DNA of 54,860 nucleotides, from the NCBI GenBank assembly GCA_013001965.1, contig JABDLA010000035.1, positions 1 through 54,860 of the forward strand, written 5' to 3'. Position numbers and translations under genes: made by a program. Below are positions 9,739 through 18,028 of the stretch, in pieces (positions within the stretch are counted from its first letter, which is position 1; each line of letters begins with the position of its first letter). This DNA comes from Flavobacteriaceae bacterium. Its GTDB lineage: Bacteria > Bacteroidota > Bacteroidia > Flavobacteriales > Flavobacteriaceae. The notes beneath the pieces are model-generated. The model had not been told where the DNA came from. It saw only the letters and a program-made list of their open reading frames with translations, and did not search any database.

Positions 9739-10467
9739 ATGACAACAATAACAAAATTTATCGCAGGCCTCATCGTAAGTTTACTACTCCTATCATGTAA
9801 TTTCGACGGTGATTTCGGCTGGGGCGTGACAGGAAATGGTAATGTAGAACGAACAGACAGATCTGTATCCGGAGATTTCACCGAAATTGAAGTTAGCCGT
9901 GGGCTAGACGTTTACCTGACACAATCGGATAACTTCAATATTACCGTAGAAGCCGATGAAAATCTTCACGATATCATCATGACGGAAATTGAAAACAATA
10001 CGCTTTATATTTATGCCGATGAGAATATCAGATCTTCAAAGGCCCAGAAGGTTATGGTAAACCTAACCAATGTAAGCAGTATCTCAGCAACCAGCGGAAG
10101 TGATGTGTATTCAACCAATACCATCGAGGCCGATGATCTTGAGCTTAGAACGACCAGTGGTGCCGATATGGAACTGGAAATTAAGGCAGATGTCGTGGAA
10201 TGCAGCTCAACTAGCGGAAGTGATTTGCGTCTATCTGGCAGTGCCAATACATTATATGCCGATGCCACCAGTGGCAGCGATATTAAAGCCGGAAACTTAA
10301 AAGTGAAGACCTGTGAAGCCAAGGCAACAAGTGGAGCCGATATCACAGTTAATACCTCAGATGCCTTAATAGCAAAAGCTTCAAGCGGAGGTGATATCAA
10401 ATATTACGGCAATCCTGAAAAAGTCACCAAAAAGGACGGTGTTTCAGGAAGTGTTCGAAAACAATAA
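9739..10467 (+). CDS. DUF2807 (head GIN domain) lipoprotein
   Basis: Lipobox LLLLSC; GNVERTDRSVSGDFTEIEVSRGLDVYLTQ; repeated TSGSD/TSGAD motifs. Confidence 0.9.
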   Translation: MTTITKFIAGLIVSLLLLSCNFDGDFGWGVTGNGNVERTDRSVSGDFTEIEVSRGLDVYLTQSDNFNITVEADENLHDIIMTEIENNTLYIYADENIRSSKAQKVMVNLTNVSSISATSGSDVYSTNTIEADDLELRTTSGADMELEIKADVVECSSTSGSDLRLSGSANTLYADATSGSDIKAGNLKVKTCEAKATSGADITVNTSDALIAKASSGGDIKYYGNPEKVTKKDGVSGSVRKQ

Positions 10468-10520
10468 ACCAATCAATCAATAATTCTTTATTCTTAAAGA
10501 AAACTAATCAATCATGTTTT

Positions 10521-10558
10521 ACCATCCCAAAAATTCGTTTTTGGGATGGTTTTTTTAT
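10521..10558 (+). terminator. Intrinsic terminator
   Basis: Perfect 13-bp stem ACCATCCCAAAAA-TTCG-TTTTTGGGATGGT followed by TTTTTT; UUCG tetraloop. Confidence 0.92.
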
Positions 10559-10582
10559 ATTTGTTCGTATCTAATCGATGAA

Positions 10583-11425
10583 ATGATGATTAAGAAAGCC
10601 CTGTTTACGTTAAGTGCCATCCTTTTAATTACGACCGCCTACAGTCAGAATAATGAAAAAATTAAAGGAAGTCGAAATGTCACTACCCAAGAGACTCCTA
10701 TAAATAGTTTTAACAGAATTGTAGTGGGTGAAGATTTTAAGATCGATCTGATCGAAGGTCCGAGCGCAAGTGTTTTTGTTGAGGCAGACGATAATCTTCA
10801 TGATGTCATTAAATTTTATGTGACCGATAGTACGCTTACATTTAATACCTCAATGCGTATTACCACGAGTAAAAAGATCAGTATAAAAGTGAGTTATACT
10901 CAGGCCTTGAAATATATTGAGACTATTGAAGGTGCAGAAGTAAGTTCCCTGACTTCGATAAATTTGGATGAAGTTGTTCTGAAACATTCGGGAACCTCAA
11001 GAGCATATCTTAATATTAAAACATCAAAATTGAAGCTGATCAATAGCGAAAAGGCCAAGTTGAAGTTGAATATCAATGCCAAGTTGGCTAGTCTCGAATT
11101 AAACGAGAATAGTAAGACCGAAGCACTCATACAATCCGATTCCATTCAAGTAGACCTTTATCAACGCTCAGAAGCGAAGATTGAAGGCGATGCAGATTAT
11201 TTGAACATTAGAGCCGACAATTATTCCAATTTCGTCGGAAAAAACCTCAGCGCTAACAGCTGTGATATCATTGCCGATCTCAATTGTGATGTTTATGTGC
11301 AGGTAATTGATAATCTCAGCATTGAAGCTTCCGGTAATAGCGAAGTTTATATTTATGAAAACCCAACCATAGCCTTAAAGAAATTTTCCGACAGCGCTAA
11401 ACTCCACAAAAAGGAACTAAAATGA
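10583..11425 (+). CDS. Second DUF2807-family secreted protein (start reassigned)
   Basis: ORF track starts at 10514, inside the terminator hairpin. The plausible start is MMIKKALFTLSAILLITTAYSQ (signal peptide) at 10583/10586. Confidence 0.85.
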   Translation: MMIKKALFTLSAILLITTAYSQNNEKIKGSRNVTTQETPINSFNRIVVGEDFKIDLIEGPSASVFVEADDNLHDVIKFYVTDSTLTFNTSMRITTSKKISIKVSYTQALKYIETIEGAEVSSLTSINLDEVVLKHSGTSRAYLNIKTSKLKLINSEKAKLKLNINAKLASLELNENSKTEALIQSDSIQVDLYQRSEAKIEGDADYLNIRADNYSNFVGKNLSANSCDIIADLNCDVYVQVIDNLSIEASGNSEVYIYENPTIALKKFSDSAKLHKKELK

Positions 11426-14400
11426 ATCGCTTAGTACTTTTTTTGGTTTCACTTTGTATGATCTCATGCGAAAATGAAACCAAAACTGATGCTACTATTT
11501 CTGATCAATCTCCAAAAACGCTTTTTAGTCTCATTTCCCCTGAACAGAGTCAGATTCGATTTGCTAATCAGCTGGTCGAGACCTATGAGTTTAATTTTTT
11601 AAATTATCCATACATCTATATAGGCGGCGGTGTGGCCGTTGGTGATATCAACAATGATGGTTTACAGGATATTTATTTCACTTCCAATCAAAATTCTAAT
11701 GCACTTTACCTCAATAAAGGTGATTTTCAATTCGAAAACATCACCGAGTCCTCCAATACAACCGATGGCGATGGATGGAGTACAGGGGTTGCAATGGTCG
11801 ATATTAATAATGATGGCTATTTAGATATTTATATCTGTAAATCGGCTTCCCTCAAAAGCAATGAACTGAGGCGAAATAAACTTTATATCAACCAAAAGGA
11901 CAACAGCTTTGTAGAAAGTGCCGCTGCTTATGGCTTAGATCACCCGGGATTTTCGACCCAGTCCTATTTCCTGGATTATGATAAGGACGGTGACCTTGAT
12001 ATGTATCTGGTGAATCACAGACCTGATTTTAAAAACAACTCAAAGATCGATTCAAATATACAGAGGGCCATAACCGAAGAAAGTTCCGATCAGTTATTCA
12101 GAAATGACGGACAGACTTTTACTAAAGTCACTCGAGAGGCCGGAATGCTCAATAAGGCCTGGGGTTTGAGTGCGGTTATCGGCGATTTTAATAATGACAA
12201 TTGGCCGGATGTTTATGTGGCCAACGATTATCTCGAACCAGATATCCTGTATATAAATAATAAAGATGGCGGCTTCAGGAATGAGGTTTTGGACAGAATG
12301 AAACACATCTCATTCAATAGCATGGGCTCTGATTTTGCCGATATCAACAATGACGGTTTCCAAGATCTTATTGTACTTGATATGCTCGCCGAAGACCATA
12401 GTCGCGGGAAAGAGAATATGGCCTCGATGAGTACTGAAAATTTTAACGCTATGGTGAACGTTGGTTATCACCGTCAATACATGGCCAATATATTACAATT
12501 AAATAATGGTAATGGAGATTTTAGTGATATCGGGCAATTGTCCGGAATTACCAAAACCGATTGGAGTTGGGCACCATTGATCGCCGATTTTGATAATGAT
12601 GGATTTAAAGATCTTTTCATAACAAATGGCATTGAAAAAGATCTCGGCAATCAGGATTTCAGAAGAAATATTCAAGCACTGAACAGACAAAACAAGGCCA
12701 TGAAATTAGAGGACGTGCTCAACATGCTTCCGGCCGAAAAACTTCCTAACTATATTTTTAAAAATAACGGAGATCTTAGCTTTAGTAATAAAATTGAAGA
12801 TTGGGGACTTGATCAACCTGTCAATTCTAATGGTGCTGCCTACGCCGATTTTGACAACGACGGAGACCTGGATCTCGTGCTGAACAACGAAAATGATCTG
12901 GCATCGATATATAAAAATAATGCGTCAGGAAATTATCTCTCCTTAAAATTAAAAGGCCGTCCAGAAAATACATTCGCCATAGGATCAAAAATAAAAGTCC
13001 AAACAGACGACTTTGAACAAATTCAGGAATTATATCTAAATCGTGGATTTCAATCTTCAGTTGCTCCGGTTATAAGCTTCGGACTTGGAAATGCAACAGG
13101 AGTCCAAACTGTAGAAATAGAATGGCCTGATGGGACGTTTAGCATTCTGAAAGATGTAGGGATCAACCGGCAGATCATTTTAGATCAAAATTCGGACTCG
13201 GGGCAAGCTCGTCCATTTAATCAGGATGAAAAGGCTATAATAGAAGAAGTTACCAATGTCATATTAAATACACCTTATAAACATCAGGAAAATGACTTTA
13301 ATGATTTCTCAAAACAGTTGTTATTACCTCAAAAGCAATCGACGCAAGGCCCATGTTTGAGCGTAGCTGATGTTAATGGCGATGGACTCGATGATTTTTA
13401 TGTAGGAGGTGCATCAGGGCAGCCAGGTCATTTATATCTTCAAAATCAGGCCGCCGGCTTTAATCTGAAGCCTAATGATGCTTTCAATAAGGATGCGAAA
13501 CATGAAGATGTGGGCTCGTTGTTTTTTGATTCCGATGCAGATGGTGATCTGGATCTCTATGTAACCAGCGGTGGATATGAATTTCAGGAAAATGATCCCC
13601 TATTACAGGATCGCCTCTATACCAATGACGGACAGGGGAATTTTGTAAGAAGTCAGGGACTTCCATTAATGCTAAGCAGTACAAAAGCAGTAAAATCTCT
13701 TGATTTTGATAACGATAATGACATGGACCTCATTATTGGTGGCTATGTCATTCCGGGGAAATACCCATTATCACCAAATTCCTATTTGCTTGAGAATAAT
13801 GGTGGAATATTTACTGATGTGACTGAGAACATTGCTCCTGAATTTAGATCCTTAGGTATGATTTCCGATATCGAAATAAGCGATTATGACAGCAACGGTA
13901 GCCTTGATATCATCGCGGTTGGGCATTGGATGCCTATTTCTCTTTTTACTCTTGAAAACGGGGTATATGTTCGGAAGGAAGTACCTGAATTTAAAAATAC
14001 TAACGGATGGTATGAATCCATTAGCGCTGCCGATCTTGATAATGATGGCGATATTGATTATGTCATTGGAAATTTCGGGAAAAACAATAAATTCAAGCCA
14101 ACAATCGAAAAACCACTGCATATTTTCAGTTCTGATTTTGATATGAATGGTTCCTATGATATTGCGCTTAGTAAATACTATAAGGGTCAGTTAGTTCCGG
14201 TTCGTGGTAAGGAATGTTCGTCCGAACAAACACCATTTCTAAACGAGAAGATCGCCTCCTATAAAGAATTTGCATCCTTGAATATTGAAGGAATTTATGG
14301 TGAAAGTCGTATTCAAAGCGCAAATCAAATGCAAGCATATAAACTTGAAAGCCTTATTATCAAAAATCTTGGTAGTGGAAAATTTGCCATAAAGGAGCTT

Positions 14401-14706
14401 CCTAATTTTGCACAAATGGGGCCAACCCTTGACATCGAGATAGTGGATGTGAACAAGGACGGCATATTGGATATTATTGGTGTGGGTAACTTATATGACA
14501 CAGAAGTTGAAACCATACGATATGACGCCTCTCGTGGTTTTGTTTTGACCGGGGATAATTCAAATGGTTTTAAAGTATTTAATAATAGCGGACTGCATTG
14601 CGATAAGGACATGCGTAAAATAGCATTGATCCGAATTGCAGATCAAGTACATATCATTATCTCAAGTAATAATGACGAACTCTCGTTTTACAGTTTAAAT
14701 AATTAG
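11422..14706 (+). CDS. FG-GAP/VCBS-repeat lipoprotein with ASPIC/UnbV (CRTAC-like) domain
   Basis: Many D-x-(D/N)-x-D-G calcium-type repeats (GDINNDGLQDIYF, DFDNDGDLDLVL); UnbV-like 'VEIEWPDGTFSILKDV'; lipobox MISC. Confidence 0.93.
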   Translation: MNRLVLFLVSLCMISCENETKTDATISDQSPKTLFSLISPEQSQIRFANQLVETYEFNFLNYPYIYIGGGVAVGDINNDGLQDIYFTSNQNSNALYLNKGDFQFENITESSNTTDGDGWSTGVAMVDINNDGYLDIYICKSASLKSNELRRNKLYINQKDNSFVESAAAYGLDHPGFSTQSYFLDYDKDGDLDMYLVNHRPDFKNNSKIDSNIQRAITEESSDQLFRNDGQTFTKVTREAGMLNKAWGLSAVIGDFNNDNWPDVYVANDYLEPDILYINNKDGGFRNEVLDRMKHISFNSMGSDFADINNDGFQDLIVLDMLAEDHSRGKENMASMSTENFNAMVNVGYHRQYMANILQLNNGNGDFSDIGQLSGITKTDWSWAPLIADFDNDGFKDLFITNGIEKDLGNQDFRRNIQALNRQNKAMKLEDVLNMLPAEKLPNYIFKNNGDLSFSNKIEDWGLDQPVNSNGAAYADFDNDGDLDLVLNNENDLASIYKNNASGNYLSLKLKGRPENTFAIGSKIKVQTDDFEQIQELYLNRGFQSSVAPVISFGLGNATGVQTVEIEWPDGTFSILKDVGINRQIILDQNSDSGQARPFNQDEKAIIEEVTNVILNTPYKHQENDFNDFSKQLLLPQKQSTQGPCLSVADVNGDGLDDFYVGGASGQPGHLYLQNQAAGFNLKPNDAFNKDAKHEDVGSLFFDSDADGDLDLYVTSGGYEFQENDPLLQDRLYTNDGQGNFVRSQGLPLMLSSTKAVKSLDFDNDNDMDLIIGGYVIPGKYPLSPNSYLLENNGGIFTDVTENIAPEFRSLGMISDIEISDYDSNGSLDIIAVGHWMPISLFTLENGVYVRKEVPEFKNTNGWYESISAADLDNDGDIDYVIGNFGKNNKFKPTIEKPLHIFSSDFDMNGSYDIALSKYYKGQLVPVRGKECSSEQTPFLNEKIASYKEFASLNIEGIYGESRIQSANQMQAYKLESLIIKNLGSGKFAIKELPNFAQMGPTLDIEIVDVNKDGILDIIGVGNLYDTEVETIRYDASRGFVLTGDNSNGFKVFNNSGLHCDKDMRKIALIRIADQVHIIISSNNDELSFYSLNN

Positions 14707-15665
14707 GCTTCGACTGGGCTTTCTTTGGCCGCCAAATAGCGTTCGGCATCTAAAGCTGCCATACATCCTGTTCCGGCTGCAGTAACCGCTTGTCTGTAAA
14801 CATGATCGGCGGCATCTCCACTCACAAATACACCTTCAACATTGGTTTTTGAGGTTCCCGGTATGTTAATGATATATCCGGTTTCATCAAGTTCCAGGTA
14901 ATCCTTAAAAATAGCGGTATTTGGTATATGGCCAATAGCAACAAAAAAACCTGTTGCAGGAATCTCAAAGATTTCCCCGGTGATGTTGTTTCTGGCTTTT
15001 ACACCTGTGACTACCTGGCCGTCACCTAAAACCTCTTCGGTTTCTGTATTTAATAAGATCTCAATATTCTTGGTATTTCTTACCCTGGCTTCCATGATCT
15101 TTGAGGCTCTAAATTGATCACGTCGTACCAGCATCGTTACTTTTGTACACAATTTGGAAAGGTAGTGTGCTTCTTCACAGGCCGAATCCCCTGCTCCAAC
15201 GATAACGACTTCCTGATTCTTATAGAAAAATCCATCACAAACTGCACAGGCTGAAACACCACCACCAAGTTTTAAATACTTTTGTTCGGAAGGGAGGCCC
15301 AAATAGCGCGCAGATGCACCGGTTGAGATAATAACAGTCTCACAATGAATTTCCTTTTCATCATGCACCCAAACCTTATGGACTGGCCCCGAGAAATCTA
15401 CCTTGGTGATCCAGCCATCACGAACATCTGTATCAAATCGTTCGGCTTGCTGTTGGAACTCAATCATCATTTCGGGTCCTGTTATCCCATTGGGATATCC
15501 CGGATAATTTTCTACTTCAGTTGTCGTGGTTAACTGGCCACCGGGTTGAGTTCCCTGATATAAAACAGGATTCATATTTGCTCTGGCGGCATATATGGCT
15601 GCGGTATATCCCGCAGGTCCAGAGCCGATGATCAGACATTTTACTTTTTCAATTTGTTCAGACAT
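14703..15665 (-). CDS. trxB: Thioredoxin-disulfide reductase
   Basis: GSGPAGYTAAIYAARA, redox motif CAVCDG, GAGDSACEEAHYL, VFVSGDAADHVYRQAVTAAGTGCMAALDAERYL. Confidence 0.97.
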   Translation of the reverse strand: MSEQIEKVKCLIIGSGPAGYTAAIYAARANMNPVLYQGTQPGGQLTTTTEVENYPGYPNGITGPEMMIEFQQQAERFDTDVRDGWITKVDFSGPVHKVWVHDEKEIHCETVIISTGASARYLGLPSEQKYLKLGGGVSACAVCDGFFYKNQEVVIVGAGDSACEEAHYLSKLCTKVTMLVRRDQFRASKIMEARVRNTKNIEILLNTETEEVLGDGQVVTGVKARNNITGEIFEIPATGFFVAIGHIPNTAIFKDYLELDETGYIINIPGTSKTNVEGVFVSGDAADHVYRQAVTAAGTGCMAALDAERYLAAKESPVEA

Positions 15666-15821
15666 TTTGAATAACTTTTACGCAAACAAAAGTAGGATTT
15701 TTATAGAATTCCTTACATATAAGTTATTAACACTTCCTATTCCCCAATATTTTTAATCTATTGATCTAACTATCTATCCTTTTTTTTGTAAATTGTATGT
15801 ACACTCTAACCATTTATCATA

Positions 15822-16295
15822 ATGAAAAATCTATTGATTCTTAGCTGCATTCTAGGTTTGATATTCACCTCATGCAAGACTGACAAAAACACTGATCAAA
15901 ACGATTCCACCGAAAATTATCCGAAGGAAAAATTGACCCTTGAAGGCGCTTGGGAACTTGTCAGTTTTTATAATTATGTCGATAATGAAGTTTCTGATAC
16001 CATTTATAGGTCCGATAAATTGAAACAGATAAAAATGTATACAAAAAGTAAGGTCATGTGGAGTAAATCCTTACCCTCGGATTCATTGGAATGGTTCGGG
16101 TTTGGAAGTTATGAGTATAGTGATAGTACCTTATATGAAGCTTTGGATTACGGATCTAAAACCATGAATCAAATTCTGATGGACCAAACGGAATTTCAGT
16201 TTCTATTATATTTAGATAAAACAAGGTTTACTCAAATTGAGATCGATGCCGATGGCAATAAAATCTATGGCGAGAATTATATAAGGATTGAATAA
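15822..16295 (+). CDS. Lipocalin-like small lipoprotein, unknown function
   Basis: Lipobox LIFTSC; 'LEGAWELVSFYNY' opening resembles lipocalin-like small lipoproteins. Confidence 0.6.
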   Translation: MKNLLILSCILGLIFTSCKTDKNTDQNDSTENYPKEKLTLEGAWELVSFYNYVDNEVSDTIYRSDKLKQIKMYTKSKVMWSKSLPSDSLEWFGFGSYEYSDSTLYEALDYGSKTMNQILMDQTEFQFLLYLDKTRFTQIEIDADGNKIYGENYIRIE

Positions 16296-16356
16296 AAAAG
16301 CCTGATAATTTTCTTAAAAAAGTAAACTTTCTACAAAAATTTCAAGCTTTATTTTG

Positions 16357-16431
16357 TCGGGGTGGCAGGATTCGAACCTGCGACCTCCGCGTCCCAAACG
16401 CGGCGCGATAACCGGGCTACGCTACACCCCG
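16357..16431 (-). tRNA. tRNA-Pro (anticodon UGG)
   Basis: Reverse complement CGGGGTGTAGCGTAGCCCGGTTATCGCGCCGCGTTTGGGACGCGGAGGTCGCAGGTTCGAATCCTGCCACCCCGA folds as a cloverleaf: 7-bp acceptor CGGGGTG/CACCCCG, anticodon arm CCGCG-TTTGGGA-CGCGG, T arm GCAGG-TTCGAAT-CCTGC. Confidence 0.97.
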
Positions 16432-16670
16432 AATTGATTATCTTCTAAATATCTTTTAGCTCCTCTTTTCTTGATTTTCTTTTCCAATAGAAGAGCTTTT
16501 GAACGTGATTCCAACTCAATTTTCCAAATCAATTTCCAGGGAATCCCTGATTTTGTTGATTTTACATGACCTAAATTATGTCTATCAAGTCGTTTGCTTA
16601 TATTTTCAGTTTGTCCAACATAGTACTTTTCTCTTTTGAAACTATATAATATGTAAACAAAATATTTCAT
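16422..16670 (-). CDS. GIY-YIG nuclease family protein (82 aa); stop codon inside the tRNA-Pro
   Basis: MKYFVYILYSFKREKYYVGQTENISKRLDRHNLGHVKSTKSGIPWKLIWKIELESRSKALLLEKKIKKRGAKRYLEDNQFGV. YVYIL..YYVG motif, Arg and Glu positions of GIY-YIG/URI domains. The ORF-track start at 16772 extends into the tRNA relic; ATG at 16670 is preferred. Confidence 0.88.
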   Translation of the reverse strand: MKYFVYILYSFKREKYYVGQTENISKRLDRHNLGHVKSTKSGIPWKLIWKIELESRSKALLLEKKIKKRGAKRYLEDNQFGV

Positions 16671-16680
16671 CTTTTGGGTG

Positions 16681-16698
16681 GTCACGCCTCGGCGTGAC
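16681..16698. repeat. Palindromic hairpin replacing the T arm in the tRNA relic
   Basis: GTCACGCC-TC-GGCGTGAC, perfect 8-bp stem. Confidence 0.85.
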
Positions 16699-16727
16699 GA
16701 CCTCCGGGTCCCAAACGCGGCGCGATA

Positions 16728-16745
16728 ATAACGCCAAAGCGTTAT
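16728..16745. repeat. Palindromic hairpin inserted in the D-arm region of the relic
   Basis: ATAACGC-CAAA-GCGTTAT, perfect 7-bp stem. Confidence 0.8.
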
Positions 16746-16763
16746 AAACCGGGATGAGACCTG

Positions 16764-16780
16764 CCACGCCAATGGCGTGG
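16764..16780. repeat. Palindromic hairpin inserted near the 5' acceptor of the relic
   Basis: CCACGCC-AAT-GGCGTGG, perfect 7-bp stem. Confidence 0.85.
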
Positions 16781-16800
16781 TACAGCCCGAAAAACGACTG

Positions 16801-16829
16801 CAAATATATGGCTTTCTTTTGAATTCAAA
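16801..16829 (-). promoter_or_regulatory. Bacteroidota-type promoter upstream of tRNA relic / GIY-YIG / tRNA-Pro
   Basis: Minus strand TTTG-N17-TATATTTG, matching the Bacteroidota TTTG...TAnnTTTG consensus, about 11 nt before the relic 5' end. Confidence 0.55.
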
Positions 16830-16868
16830 CCCTTTTTATTTTGTAAATTCCATTCAAAATAATCAGTT

Positions 16869-17993
16869 ATGAAATCAACGTATTTAATAGTGCTATTGAC
16901 CTTTATTTTTGTCTTTTCATGTAAAAAAAATCCAGAGTATTCAACAGCTAAACTCGTAACTAGCCAGTTCAACTATTCGCATGAAGTGATTGTTGACGGT
17001 ATGAACATTCCCTGGGGATTCACTTTTCTGCCTGATAATTCCATGCTCATTACCGAAAAGCTCGGTGAACTTATTCATTTTAAGAATGGAAAAAAGACGC
17101 TTGTTGAAGGCTTACCAAATATTGAAGTATTGGGTCAGGGCGGACTCATGGATATTGAACTGCATCCTGATTATGAATCTAATGGATATATTTATATTTC
17201 CTATGCTTCAACCAAAGGCGAAGGAAAGGGTGCGAACACCGCCATAATGCGCTGTAAACTTGAAAACTTTAAACTGGTAGATCAAAAAGTATTGTATAAG
17301 GCAAGTCCGAATAGTAAACGCGGCCAACATTTTGGGTCACGCATTGAATTCGATAATGACGGTTACCTCTATTTTACAATTGGTGATCGGGGTAACCGCG
17401 ATATAAATCCTCAAAACATAGAGCGTGATAATGGTAAAGTATACCGATTACACGACGACGGCCGAATCCCTGCAAGCAACCCTTTTGTAAGAGATCGAAA
17501 TGCCAAAAAAGCAATATTTAGTTATGGCCATCGTAATATTCAAGGGATGATCAAACATCCTGAAACCGGGGAAATATGGACCCATGAGCATGGACCAAAG
17601 GGTGGTGATGAAATCAATATAGTTGAAGCAGGAAAGAACTATGGCTGGCCAAAAATTAGCTATGGCATTAATTATATAGGGACGAAATTCACCGATCATA
17701 CTGACTTACCGGGAATGGAACAGCCTTTGCATCATTGGACGCCTTCCATTGCCCCGAGTGGAATGGCATTTGTTACAAGTGATGTTTATCCCGGCTGGAA
17801 GGGAAATCTTCTTGTAGGCTCATTGAAATTTCAATATTTAAACCGCTGTGTTATAGAGAATAACAAAGTCGTTTCGGAAGAAAAATTGATCAAGGGGCTT
17901 GGTCGGGTAAGAAGCGTGAAACAAGGTCCAGATGGCTATATTTATGCAGGTATTGAAAATCTTGGTATAGTTAAAATAATTCCGAATAAATAA
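16869..17993 (+). CDS. PQQ-dependent sugar dehydrogenase (soluble aldose dehydrogenase family) lipoprotein
   Basis: MNIPWGFTFLPDNSMLITEKLGEL...GNRDINPQNIERDNGKVYRLHDDGRIP...YGHRNIQGMIKHPETGEIWTHEHGPKGGDEIN. Confidence 0.93.
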   Translation: MKSTYLIVLLTFIFVFSCKKNPEYSTAKLVTSQFNYSHEVIVDGMNIPWGFTFLPDNSMLITEKLGELIHFKNGKKTLVEGLPNIEVLGQGGLMDIELHPDYESNGYIYISYASTKGEGKGANTAIMRCKLENFKLVDQKVLYKASPNSKRGQHFGSRIEFDNDGYLYFTIGDRGNRDINPQNIERDNGKVYRLHDDGRIPASNPFVRDRNAKKAIFSYGHRNIQGMIKHPETGEIWTHEHGPKGGDEINIVEAGKNYGWPKISYGINYIGTKFTDHTDLPGMEQPLHHWTPSIAPSGMAFVTSDVYPGWKGNLLVGSLKFQYLNRCVIENNKVVSEEKLIKGLGRVRSVKQGPDGYIYAGIENLGIVKIIPNK

Positions 17994-18028
17994 TCTTAAA
18001 TTAGGGGCGAAATAAATTTCTTGATTTA

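Larger units (their letters stand above)
16676..16789 (-). pseudogene. tRNA-Pro relic interrupted by palindromic hairpins
   Basis: 16698-16727 matches intact tRNA-Pro 16381-16410 at 29/30 bases by eye. Flanking GGGTGG, ACCGGG and TACAGCCCG segments are collinear with the tRNA. The anticodon stem carries a mismatch (CCGCG/CCCGG). Confidence 0.85.

Noticed and set aside
10011-10400. 129-aa antisense ORF opposite DUF2807
   Set aside because: Mirror of the Ser/Gly/Asp repeat coding sequence; composition artefact.
16671-16772. N-terminal extension of the GIY-YIG ORF (MAWQVSSRFITLWRYYRAAFGTRRSSRRGVTTQK)
   Set aside because: These codons are translation of the tRNA-Pro relic and its hairpins; the GIY-YIG domain starts at the ATG at 16670.
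16742-16972. 76-aa minus ORF upstream of the GIY-YIG gene
   Set aside because: Spans the start of the sugar-dehydrogenase gene antisense and the relic; no domain.
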